Position numbers and translations under genes: made by a program. A stretch of 64,000 nucleotides of DNA from Parasulfuritortus sp049322515 (GTDB lineage: Bacteria; Pseudomonadota; Gammaproteobacteria; Burkholderiales; Thiobacillaceae), in NCBI GenBank assembly GCA_049322515.1, contig JBMOQW010000010.1, positions 54,789-118,788 of the forward strand, in the 5' to 3' direction. Each line of letters starts with the position of its first letter. Position 1 is the stretch's first letter. Of the stretch, positions 9,325-19,200 are shown piece after piece. The notes under the pieces are model-generated. The model saw only the letters and a list, made by a program, of their open reading frames with translations. It had not been told where the DNA came from and ran no database searches.

Positions 9325-9933
9325 ATGAACACCCCCATCCTCGACTTGTTCCGCCGTCGCTTCGCCTGCCATGCCTTCCTGCCGGACCGGGTCATTCCGC
9401 GCGCCGACCTGGAAACCGTGCTTGAAGCGGGACGCCTGTCACCCTCCTCGTTCGGGCTGGAACACTGGAAATTCATCGTCGTCGAATCGGCCGCCACCCG
9501 CGCCGCCCTGCAAGCCGCCTGCTTCAACCAGCCCCAGGTGGGCAATGCCTCGGCCGTGCTGGTGATCCTGGCCAAGACCGCCGAACTCGCGCCCGACACC
9601 GACTATTTGCACAGCCTCATGGCCCGGGAATATCCGGGCGACGCCCTGGCCCCGGCCCTGGACAATTACCGTACCTTCCATGGCATGACCGACGTCAAGG
9701 CCTGGAGCATCACCCAGTGCCACATCGCCGCCGCCAACATGATGACCGCCGCCACCGCCGTCGGTCTGGATTCCTGTGCCATCGGTGGTTTTCTGGCCGA
9801 CGAGGTCGCGCGCATCCTCGACATCGATCGGGCCCGGCACGAAATCGCCCTGATCCTGCCGCTCGGCTACTGTGCCGAAACGGCCCCCGAGAAGCAGCGC
9901 TTGCAACTCACGGAACTGGTCGAGTATCGTTGA
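9325..9933 (+). CDS. Nitroreductase-family FMN oxidoreductase
   Basis: A 202-residue single-domain nitroreductase-like protein. The N-terminal FRRRFACHAF segment and SPSSFGLEHWKFIVVE provide typical FMN-contact residues, and the C-terminal part (LDSCAIGGF, LPLGYC) completes the fold. Members reduce nitro or quinone substrates with NAD(P)H; the substrate cannot be read here. A GATAGAAT element lies about 35 bp before the start in the short divergent region with the peptidase gene. Confidence 0.85.
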   Translation: MNTPILDLFRRRFACHAFLPDRVIPRADLETVLEAGRLSPSSFGLEHWKFIVVESAATRAALQAACFNQPQVGNASAVLVILAKTAELAPDTDYLHSLMAREYPGDALAPALDNYRTFHGMTDVKAWSITQCHIAAANMMTAATAVGLDSCAIGGFLADEVARILDIDRARHEIALILPLGYCAETAPEKQRLQLTELVEYR

Positions 9934-9979
9934 GTCGTCTCTCCAGAATAGCCACCCCCGGCGTCTCGCGGAGCCCGCC

Positions 9980-10129
9980 ATGAACAAAACCACCGTGTCC
10001 CCGGATGTACGACGAACCCGCCTGGTCTGGAGCCTGCTGGCTGCTTGGCTGATCTATAGTGGCAGCATGCTGGGCCACGCACTGGCCAACGACCCGCTGC
10101 TCGCCACCTATGTCTGCATGACCCGCTAA
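9980..10129 (+). CDS. 49-residue single-pass membrane peptide
   Basis: A short reading frame from ATG 9980 with a GGAG ribosome-binding site at the same spacing, and within the same GGAGCCCGCCATGAA context, as the next gene 15 bp downstream. It encodes a charged N-terminus (about 14 residues), one hydrophobic helix (SLLAAWLIYSGSMLGHALA) and a short tail. I do not recognise the family. The shared initiation context and tight spacing suggest co-expression with the chemoreceptor, perhaps as a partner or assembly peptide. That role is inference. Confidence 0.55.
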   Translation: MNKTTVSPDVRRTRLVWSLLAAWLIYSGSMLGHALANDPLLATYVCMTR

Positions 10130-10144
10130 GCCAGGGAGCCCGCC

Positions 10145-11638
10145 ATGAATGACGAATTGGTCCTGCGCAGCAGTCGAGCCCATGCCGACCGGCTGATGCT
10201 CTACGCATTGCTGGCCCACCTGGCCGTCGTGCTCGCGGTGGCTGCATTCACCGACACCTGGCCCCTCGCGCTCGCGGTCGGCCTGCCGGCCGTTCTGGTT
10301 CCCTTTGCGATCTATCGCATGGCGCCCGGCGCCCTGCCCACCCGGCTCGCCATGGCAGCCGCCTTCATGATTTTTTCAGCCCTGCTGATTCAACAGACCC
10401 GCGGCCAGATCGAAGCCCACTTCGGCATCTTCGTCCTGCTCGCCTTCCTGCTCTACTACCGCGACTGGCGACCGATCGTGGTGGCCGCCGGACTGATTGC
10501 CGTGCATCACCTGGCCTTCAACTACCTGCAAGCCGCCGGCATGGGCTTCTACGTTCTGATCGGCGGCCCCAACCTGCCGCTGATCCTGGTCCATGCCGCC
10601 TACGTCGTCGCCGAGGCCGGTGTCCTGATCTACATGGCCCACAGCCTGCGCCTCCAGGCCCTGGAAAGCGCCCACGTCGCCCGGCTTGCGGAACGCATCG
10701 GTGCCGGCGACCTGGCCCTCGACGCGACCGTGGCGTCGACCGCGATGCCGCTTCTCGGCCAAGTGGTCACCATGCGCGAACAATTGGCGAACACCTTGTC
10801 CGTGATCCGCGACGACGCACACCGGGTTTCCGACATGGCTGGCAACCTGAACGCCAAGGCGAGCCAGGTCGATCACGCCATGACCCAGCAAAGCGAGGCC
10901 ACCGGGCGCATCGCCACCACCATCGAACAGCTGACGCATTCCATCCGCGAACTCTCGGCCAGCGCCGAGAATGCACGACAGTTGGCCAGCCAGAGCGGCG
11001 AGGCCTCGGCCCAAGGTGCCCGCGTGGTGGAGACGACGATCCGGGAGATCGAACAGATCGCAACCGCCATTGGCACCCTGTCCGGCGACATGGACCGCCT
11101 GGGTGGACAGTTCGAAAACGTCGCCAACGTGGTCGGCCTGATCAAGGAAATCGCCGACCAGACCAACCTGCTTGCGCTCAACGCCGCCATCGAGGCAGCG
11201 CGGGCCGGCGAACAGGGCCGCGGCTTCGCGGTGGTCGCCGACGAAGTGCGCAAGCTGGCCGAACGCACCACCCAGGCCACCGAGGACATTTCCCGCACCA
11301 TCCAGGAGATTCGCGCCAGCAAGGACTCGGCCCTGAGCGGGATCGGCGCGGCCGTCGATCAGGCCGCCGACGGTGTGCGCCTGGCCAGCGATGCCGGTCG
11401 CGCGATCGACGCCATCGCCCAGGAAGTGCGGGCCGTGCATGACGTGATCGGTGGCATCGCCGGTGGTCTGGGCGAACAGAGCCGCTCCACCCAGGACATC
11501 GCCCGCGACATCGAACGGATCTCGGCCATGGCGCAAGACAGCCGGCAAGCGGCCGAGGACACCCGGCGGGGCACGGGCGAGATGGCCAGCCTGGCCGACC
11601 GGGTCGTGGCCTCGGCCGAGAAATTCAAGTTGCGCTGA
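10145..11638 (+). CDS. Methyl-accepting chemotaxis protein with polytopic sensor domain
   Basis: A 497-residue chemoreceptor whose sensory part is an integral membrane domain of about six helices (residues 18-175) rather than a periplasmic loop. It contains histidines in or near helices: IEAHFGIFVLLAF, IAVHHLAFNY and VHAAYVVAEAG. These could bind haem or a metal, which is inference. There is no clear HAMP domain; a coiled coil leads to the signalling tip EIADQTNLLALNAAIEAARAG. The protein ends at KFKLR with no CheR-binding pentapeptide. It lies 15 bp downstream of the 49-residue membrane peptide. Confidence 0.82.
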   Translation: MNDELVLRSSRAHADRLMLYALLAHLAVVLAVAAFTDTWPLALAVGLPAVLVPFAIYRMAPGALPTRLAMAAAFMIFSALLIQQTRGQIEAHFGIFVLLAFLLYYRDWRPIVVAAGLIAVHHLAFNYLQAAGMGFYVLIGGPNLPLILVHAAYVVAEAGVLIYMAHSLRLQALESAHVARLAERIGAGDLALDATVASTAMPLLGQVVTMREQLANTLSVIRDDAHRVSDMAGNLNAKASQVDHAMTQQSEATGRIATTIEQLTHSIRELSASAENARQLASQSGEASAQGARVVETTIREIEQIATAIGTLSGDMDRLGGQFENVANVVGLIKEIADQTNLLALNAAIEAARAGEQGRGFAVVADEVRKLAERTTQATEDISRTIQEIRASKDSALSGIGAAVDQAADGVRLASDAGRAIDAIAQEVRAVHDVIGGIAGGLGEQSRSTQDIARDIERISAMAQDSRQAAEDTRRGTGEMASLADRVVASAEKFKLR

Positions 11639-11692
11639 GCTTGTCGGCCTTGCGGTTGACTGGGTGATCCGTTCGCCAGCCGCCTCGACCGT

Positions 11693-13210
11693 TCACCCGG
11701 GCGCGCTCATGCCCTCGGCCCAGCCGGTGACCCGGTTGCGACCGCTCTTCTTGGACACATAGAGCGCCTGGTCGGCACGGTCGATCAGGGTATCCGGCGC
11801 GTCGTCGCCGCCCAGCCAGTGCGAGACCCCGAAACTGGCGGTGATGCGCAACCCCGGTTCCGAGCGCACCGACATGCCGGCATGGGCCTCGACATCGGCA
11901 CGCAGCCGTTCGGCGATCTCCAGGGCCTGTTCGAGCTGCGTGTCCGGCAGGACGATGCAGAATTCCTCGCCGCCATAACGGCACAGCAGGTCGTTGTTGC
12001 GCAAGCCGGCTTGCAGCACACGCACGTCGGCGCGAATCACGTCGTCACCGACGGCATGGCCGTAACGGTCGTTGAACTGCTTGAAATGGTCGATATCGGA
12101 CATGATGCAGCACAGCATGCCGCCCTCCGCGCGCAGCTTGGCGAACAGGCCATCCAGTTGCTCGAAGAAAGCGCGCCGGTTCAGGCAGCCGGTCATCGGA
12201 TCGCGGTTGGCCAGCTTCTGGAGTTCCTCGTTCTGGGCGCTGATCAGGTCGCGGGATTGCTCCAGTTCGCTCAAGGCCAGGCGCAATTCCTGGTTGATGG
12301 CATGCACCTCGGTGACGTCATCGAACGAGACCAGGCAGCCCCGCACCCGCTCACGTGCGTCGAGAATCGGCGAGGCACGGATGATCACGTTGATCGGTTC
12401 GCCGTCGGGCGGATGAAATTCGTGCAACCCCTCCGAGTAGCCTTCGGGTGAACGCATGGCAATGACCCAGGGATAGGCATCACTCGCCGTGCCAAGCCCC
12501 TTGGCCAGCCATTCCAGGCTATCCAGCCGCTTGCCCAGCCAGTCGCCGGACAGGCTGGAGTGCAGACCGCCGAATGCGTTGTTGGTGAGCAGGATGCGGT
12601 GTTCATCGTCGAGGATGACGATGCCTTCCTTCAAGGTGTTGAACGCCTGGCGCACCCGCTCCGGCACGACCGTGGCAGGATCCAGGTATTGCAAGGCCCG
12701 GCGCAGGTAAAGATAGATGGCCAGCAGGCCAAAGACCGTCAGGGTGATGATCATCACCGTGAACGGTTCTCGTAGCCAGCCGAGGAGTGAATTCGGGCGC
12801 AATGGCTGGTAGGCGATCTCGATCTGCCCCCAGTGCTGGCCATTGCGCTCGACCGGGATCACGAAACGATCCAGGGTCGACTCGCCCCCCCTGGGTTCGA
12901 TCCATTGGCCATGCTCGCCCAGGGCGAGGCGCAGGTGGCCGCCTTGCTCACGCAGGCCGATGGAGCGCAAATCCGGGTTGCGCTTGAGCGCGGCCTGGTA
13001 GGTGTCGGCCAGGGCTTGCATCTGGTTTTGACCGAGCAACAGGGCGGCCTGGGTGGCCAGAGCCTGGCTGTTCTGGACGCGCGCCTCGGCCAGCCAGGAC
13101 GCGCGCTTGGGAAACAGGCCCACCATGTCCATCAACAGCACCAGGGCGACGATCAGGAAGATCAAGCCCAGGCTCAAGCGCACCAGTGGCGTCAGTCGCG
13201 GCTTTTTCAT
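11693..13210 (-). CDS. Membrane diguanylate cyclase with PAS domain
   Basis: A 505-residue protein with a first membrane helix at 11-30, a periplasmic domain to about 155, a second helix (TVMIITLTVFGLLAIYLYL), a PAS domain (about 185-300), a coiled coil and a GGDEF domain. The active site is intact (RYGGEEF, near 415), and RNND five residues before it matches the RxxD product-inhibition site. It should make c-di-GMP from two GTP under feedback control. Its ATG overlaps the stop of the giant surface protein as ATGA, making it the last gene of the six-gene operon and suggesting that its output governs export or retention of that protein. Confidence 0.88.
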   Translation of the reverse strand: MKKPRLTPLVRLSLGLIFLIVALVLLMDMVGLFPKRASWLAEARVQNSQALATQAALLLGQNQMQALADTYQAALKRNPDLRSIGLREQGGHLRLALGEHGQWIEPRGGESTLDRFVIPVERNGQHWGQIEIAYQPLRPNSLLGWLREPFTVMIITLTVFGLLAIYLYLRRALQYLDPATVVPERVRQAFNTLKEGIVILDDEHRILLTNNAFGGLHSSLSGDWLGKRLDSLEWLAKGLGTASDAYPWVIAMRSPEGYSEGLHEFHPPDGEPINVIIRASPILDARERVRGCLVSFDDVTEVHAINQELRLALSELEQSRDLISAQNEELQKLANRDPMTGCLNRRAFFEQLDGLFAKLRAEGGMLCCIMSDIDHFKQFNDRYGHAVGDDVIRADVRVLQAGLRNNDLLCRYGGEEFCIVLPDTQLEQALEIAERLRADVEAHAGMSVRSEPGLRITASFGVSHWLGGDDAPDTLIDRADQALYVSKKSGRNRVTGWAEGMSAPG

Positions 13211-16200
13211 GTCATGTCTGCCATTTCTGTCTCGGCATCCTGGCGGGGCGTGGCACGACGGTCATCCGCCGCCAGGTCCTCGTCGAACACCGTTTCATTG
13301 ACCTTCACCTTGCTCTTGCTGCGCACGATGGGCAGCGGGTCGAGATGTCGCCAGGCCGGGATCGCCATCATCATGCTGGCCAGCAAGGCGCCCACCCGGG
13401 TCGCCCACCAGACCGCGCCCAGGGAGGCAGCCACCAGCGTAACTTTTGGCAGCGCCACCGCCAGGCTCGAGCCGGCATCGGCCTCGAGCAGTTCCTCGAT
13501 GTCGAGCGGGACGATCGCGTAGCTGACCTGGCTTGTCGATTGCAGCGTTCCAGCATCGACCGTCAGCAGGCCCTCACCGAGATACAGTTCGCCCAGACGA
13601 AATAGCGTGAAGGCAATCGGCCGCGCATGGGGCGACTGGAAGTTCTGGCTGACGGTCATGGTCGTCGCCACCCCGTCAAGCGTGGCTTGCTGCGTGCCTC
13701 CGGACGGCGGGGTCGAGCCTGTGCCCAGTTCCCCTTCGTCGACCTCCGGAGCTGGCAAGAGCGGCTCGCCGGGATCAGTCTCCACATCCGGGGAACCGGG
13801 TGTGACGGGGTTTACCGGGGCGCCGGGGATACCCGGGGCGCCGGGCGTCCCCGGGGGGGCGGTCCCATTGCCTGGTGGCTGGCCAGGACCCGGGGGCTGG
13901 CCAGGACCCGGGGGCTGACCGGGGCCGGGGCTGCCTGGATCGGGAATCTCCGGGGGCACAATGATCGAAATCTCGATCTCGAGCGATTTCTGGGCTGAAT
14001 CAAACTGTCCGTCGTTCGCTGTCAGCTGGGCCGTCGCGAACTCGGAGAAGCCATCATGGATGAACATCACGCGGCCAGAGGCCAGGTCCGACTGCGCGAA
14101 CCCGGTGATCGCCACACCAGGCGCATCGACAAAGGAAAAATAGCCTCCGGTCGCCTGGGCTACGGTAATGCTCAAGGACTCGGCCAACTGATCTGGATCG
14201 ATGGCATTGATCACGGCACCATCCAGGTGGACAGCGCCCCCCGCCAACACGCTGACCCGACCCAGTTCCAACACCGGTGGGAGGTCGTTGAGGTTTGCCA
14301 GTTCGACCGAGAACCTTAGTTCGGCCGTGCTGCCGTCGCTGCTGGTCGCCCGCACGGTGAGGTCATGGCGGGTCGCCGTCTCGTAGTCGAGCAGGCGGCC
14401 ATCGGCCACGCTCACCACGCCGGTATTGGCGTCGATCCGGAAGCGGCCGCCGGCATCGTCGGTCAGGCTGTAGGTCACCGTGTCGCCGGCATCGGCGTCG
14501 CTGGCACTCACCGTGAGGCCGACCAGGGTGCCGCTGGCGGCGTTCTCAGGCACCTGGTTGGCATTGCTGTCGATGTCGCTGATCGGACCGACGCCGTTCT
14601 CGTTCAGGTTCAGCACGTGGATGGTGAATTGCTGACTGCGGGTGCTGCCGTCGCTGCTGGTCGCCAGTACCGAGAGATCGTGGCGGGTGGCCGTCTCGTA
14701 GTCGAGCAGGCTGCCGTCGGCCACGCTCACCACGCCGGTATTGGCGTCGATCCGGAAGCGGCCGCCGGCATCGTCGGTCAGGCTGTAGGTCACTGTGTCG
14801 CCCGGGTCGGCGTCGCTGGCACTCACCGTGAGGCCGACCAGGGTACCGCTGGCGGCGTTCTCCACGACCTGGTTGGTGTTGCCATCGGCATCGATCACCG
14901 GCCCGACCGGGTTTGTGGCGCGTGCCGACACGACAATGTCGAAGCTGTCTTGGACGAGCAGCCCGCCCGCGTCCGTGGCGCGCACCGTCAGGGTGACCGT
15001 ACCGACATCGGCCTGGCTGGGTGTTCCCGAGAAGGTGCGTGTCCCTGCGTCGAAGGTCAACCAGGCCGGCAGGCCTGAGACGCTGTAGGTGAGCGTGTCG
15101 CCGACATCGATGTCATTGAAAGTGTTGGCGGCGAACTGGAAGCTGAACGCGGTGTCTTCGGAGGCGTTCTGGTTGGGGATCGGATTGGCGACGGTCGGCG
15201 CATCGTTGGTGTCGCCCACCGTGATGCTGAAGGTGTCGGTGACCGTGCCGCCGCTCCCGTCGTCAGCGGTGACGTCGATGCTGATGGTGCCGACATCGGC
15301 ATTGCTCGGCGTGCCGCTGAAAGTGCGCGTCGCCGCATCAAAGCTGAGCCAGGCCGGCAAGGCGCCACCGCCCGCGAGTTGCGCGCTGTAGGTCAGCGTG
15401 TCGCCGACATCCGGGTCGGCGAAGGTGTTGGCGGCGAACTGGAAGCTGAAGGCCGCGTCTTCGGTGGCGTTCTGATTGGGGATCGGATTGGCGACGGTCG
15501 GCGCATCGTTGCTGTCGCCCACCGTGATGCTGAAGGTGTCGGTGACCGTGCCGCCGTTCCCGTCGTCGGCGGTGACCGCGATGCTGATCGTGCCGACATC
15601 GGCATTGCTCGGCGTGCCGCTGAACGTACGCGTCGCCGCATCGAACGACAGCCACGCGGGCAAAGCACCGCCGCCGGCGAGTTGCGCGCTGTAGGTCAGC
15701 GTGTCACCGACATCGATGTCATTGAAAGTGTTGGCGGCGAACTGGAAGCTGAACGCGGTGTTTTCGGAGGCGTTCTGATTGGGGATCGGATTGGCGACGG
15801 TCGGCGCATCGTTGCTGTTGGCCACCGTGATGTTGAACGTGTCGATGACCGTGCCGCCGCTCCCGTCGTCAGCGGTGACGTCGATGCTGATGGTGCCGAC
15901 ATCGGCATTGCTCGGCGTGCCGCTGAAGGTGCGCGTCGCCGCATCGAACGACAGCCACGCGGGCAAAGCACCGCCGCCGGCGAGTTGCGCGCTGTAGGTC
16001 AGCGTGTCGCCGACATCGATGTCATTGAAAGTGTTCGCGGCGAACTGGAAGCTGAACGCGGTGTTTTCAGAGGCATTCTGGTTGGGGATCGGATTGGCGA
16101 CGGTCGGCGCATCGTTGCTGTTGGACACCGTGATGCTGAACGTGTCGGTGACCGTGCCGCCGCTCCCGTCGTCAGCGGTGACGTCGATGCTGATGGTGCC

Positions 16201-19200
16201 GACATCGGCATTGCTCGGCGTGCCGCTGAAAGTGCGGGTCAGCGCATCAAAGGACAACCAACCTGGCAGGGCGCCACCTCCGGTAATCTGGGCGGTGTAA
16301 GTCAGCGTGTCGCCGACATCGATGTCATTGAAAGTGTTGGCGGCGAACTGGAAGCTGAACGCGGTGTTTTCGGAGGCGTTCTGATTGGGGATCGGATTGG
16401 CGACGGTCGGCGCATCGTTGCTGTTGGACACCGTGATGCTGAAGGTGTCGGTGACCGTGCCGCCGCTCCCGTCGTCAGCGGTGACGTCGATGCTGATGGT
16501 GCCGACATCGGCATTGCTCGGCGTGCCGCTGAACGCGCGGGTCGCCGCGTCGAAGTTGAGCCAGGCCGGCAGCGCACCGCCACCGGCGAGTTGCGCGCTG
16601 TAAGTCAGCGTGTCGCCGACATCCGGGTCTGCGAAGGTGTTGGCGGCGAACTGGAAGCTGAAGGCCGCGTCTTCGGTGGCGTTCTGGTTGGGGATCGGAT
16701 TGGCGACGGTCGGCGCATCGTTGGTGTCGCCCACTGTGATGCTGAAGGTGTCGGTGACCGTGCCGCCGCTCCCGTCGTCAGCGGTGACGTCGATGCTGAT
16801 GGTGCCGACATCGGCATTGGTCGGCGTGCCGCTGAACGTACGCGTCGCCGCATCGAACGACAGCCACGCGGGCAAAGCACCGCCACCGGCGAGTTGCGCG
16901 CTGTAGGTCAGCGTGTCACCGACATCCGGATCGGCGAAGGTGTTCACGGCAAAGGTGAAATTGAATGCAGCGTTCTCGGTGGCGTGTTGGTCAGAGAGGG
17001 GATGGGCGACGGTCGGCGGGTCGTTGGTGTTGGCGACCACGAGATCGAAGGTGTCGCTGACCGTCTGCCCCGTGCCATCGGTAGCGGTCACCGTGACGCT
17101 GATCGTGCCGACATCGCCATTGGTGGGCGTGCCGGAGAAGGTACGGGTGGCATCGTCGAAGGTGAGCCAGGCCGGCAGCAGCGATGTCGTGTAGGTGAGC
17201 GTGTCGCCGACATCCGGGTCGGCGAAGGTGTTGGCGGCGAACTGGAAGCTGAAGGCCGCGTCTTCGGTGGCGTTCTGGTTAGGGATCGGGTTTGCGACAA
17301 AGGGCGCGTCGTTGGTGTTGCCGATCGTGATGCTGAAGGTGTCGGTGACCGTGCCGCCGTTCCCGTCGTCGGCGGTGACCTCGATGCTGATGGTGCCGAC
17401 ATCGGCATTGCTCGGCGTGCCGCTGAACGTGCGCGTCACCGCATCGAAGGACAGCCAGGCCGGCAGCGCACCGCCGCCCGCGAGTTGCGCGCTGTAGGTC
17501 AGCGTGTCGCCGACATCCGGGTCGCTGAAGGAATTGATCGGGAAGGTGAAATTGAACGGAATGTTCTCCGTGGCATTCTGGTCCGCGATCGGATTGGCAA
17601 TGGTTGGCGCATCGTTGCTGTTGGCGATGACGATGTCGAAGGTGTCGGTGACCGTGCCGCCGTTCCCGTCGTCGGCGGTGACCTCGATGCTGACCGTGCC
17701 GACATCGGCATTGCTCGGCGTGCCACTAAACGTGCGTGTCGCCGCGTCGAAGGACAGCCAGGCGGGGAGCGCACCGCCGCCCGCGAGTTGCGCGCCATAG
17801 GTCAGCGTGTCGCCGACATCCGGGTCGGCAAAGGTGTTGGCCGCGAACTGGAAGCTGAAGGCTGCGTCTTCGGTGGCGTTCTGGTTGGGGATGGCGTTGG
17901 TCAGCGTCGGTGCGTCGTTGCTGTTGGCGATGACGATGTCGAATGTGTCGGTGACCGTGCCGCCGTTCCCGTCGTCGGCGGTGACCTCGATGCTGACCGT
18001 GCCGACATCGGCATTGCTCGGCGTGCCACTAAACGTGCGTGTCGCCGCGTCGAAGGACAGCCAGGCGGGGAGCGCACCGCCGCCCGCGAGTTGCGCGCCA
18101 TAGGTCAGCGTGTCGCCGACATCCGGGTCGGCAAAGGTGTTGGCCGCGAACTGGAAGCTGAAGGCTGCGTCTTCGGTGGCGTTCTGGTTGGGGATGGCGT
18201 TGGTCAGCGTCGGTGCGTCGTTGCTGTTGGCGATGACGATGTCGAATGTGTCGGTGACCGTGCCGCCGTTCCCGTCGTCGGCGGTGACCTCGATGCTGAC
18301 CGTGCCGACATCGGCATTGCTCGGCGTGCCACTAAACGTGCGTGTCGCCGCGTCGAAGGACAGCCAGGCGGGGAGCGCACCGCCGCCCGCGAGTTGCGCG
18401 CCATAGGTCAGCGTGTCGCCGACATCCGGGTCGGCAAAGGTGTTGGCCGCGAACTGGAAGCTGAAGGCTGCGTCTTCGGTGGCGTTCTGGTTGGGGATGG
18501 CGTTGGCCACCGTCGGTGCGTCATTGGCATTGGTCACCGTGACCGAAATCGCCTGGCTATCGGTCCCGCCGTTGCCGTCCGACACTTGCACGGTCACCTC
18601 ATAGACGTTGTCGCCGCCGACATCGCCGGGCGACTCGAAATCCGGTGCCGCGTTGAACGTGAGCAGGCCCGTGCTGGCGTCAATGCTGAACAGGCCCTGG
18701 TCGGCGCCGCCGGTGATGCTGTAGCTCAGGGTTTGTGCCGGGAGGTCGGCGTCCGTGGCAGTGACGGTGGTCACCGAGGTGGTGTTTTCGGCCACGTTGA
18801 CCGCCGCCGTGGCGCCGCCGCCGTTGCTGGTGATGTCGGGCGCCGTGTTGGCGGCGCTGGCGGACACGGCAAAGGAGAATTCCGAGGTGTCGGTCAAGCT
18901 CGAATAACCGGCATCACTGAGAGTCGCGGTCGCGGTCACCACGTAACCCACCGGCACGGCCACCGTCAGGGTGGTCGAGAAGCTGGCATTGCCCGCGCCA
19001 TCGGTCGCCACATTGACGAAGCCGAGATAAATCTGACCTTCACCGAATTGGGTCTCATCGGCGGTGGGGCTGGCGAAGAACTCGATGCGGTAATGGCTGT
19101 TGGCGGCGCTGTCGAGTACGCCGCTGATGTTGATGTCGCTGCCGTCGGTCGTGGCTGCGGTCAGGACCGGGAAGTTCTGCAGATTGTTGGCACCGGTATC

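Noticed and set aside
14910..18540. CRISPR-like tandem repeats
   Set aside because: Units are about 303 bp with no spacers, in frame and coding for Ig-like domains.
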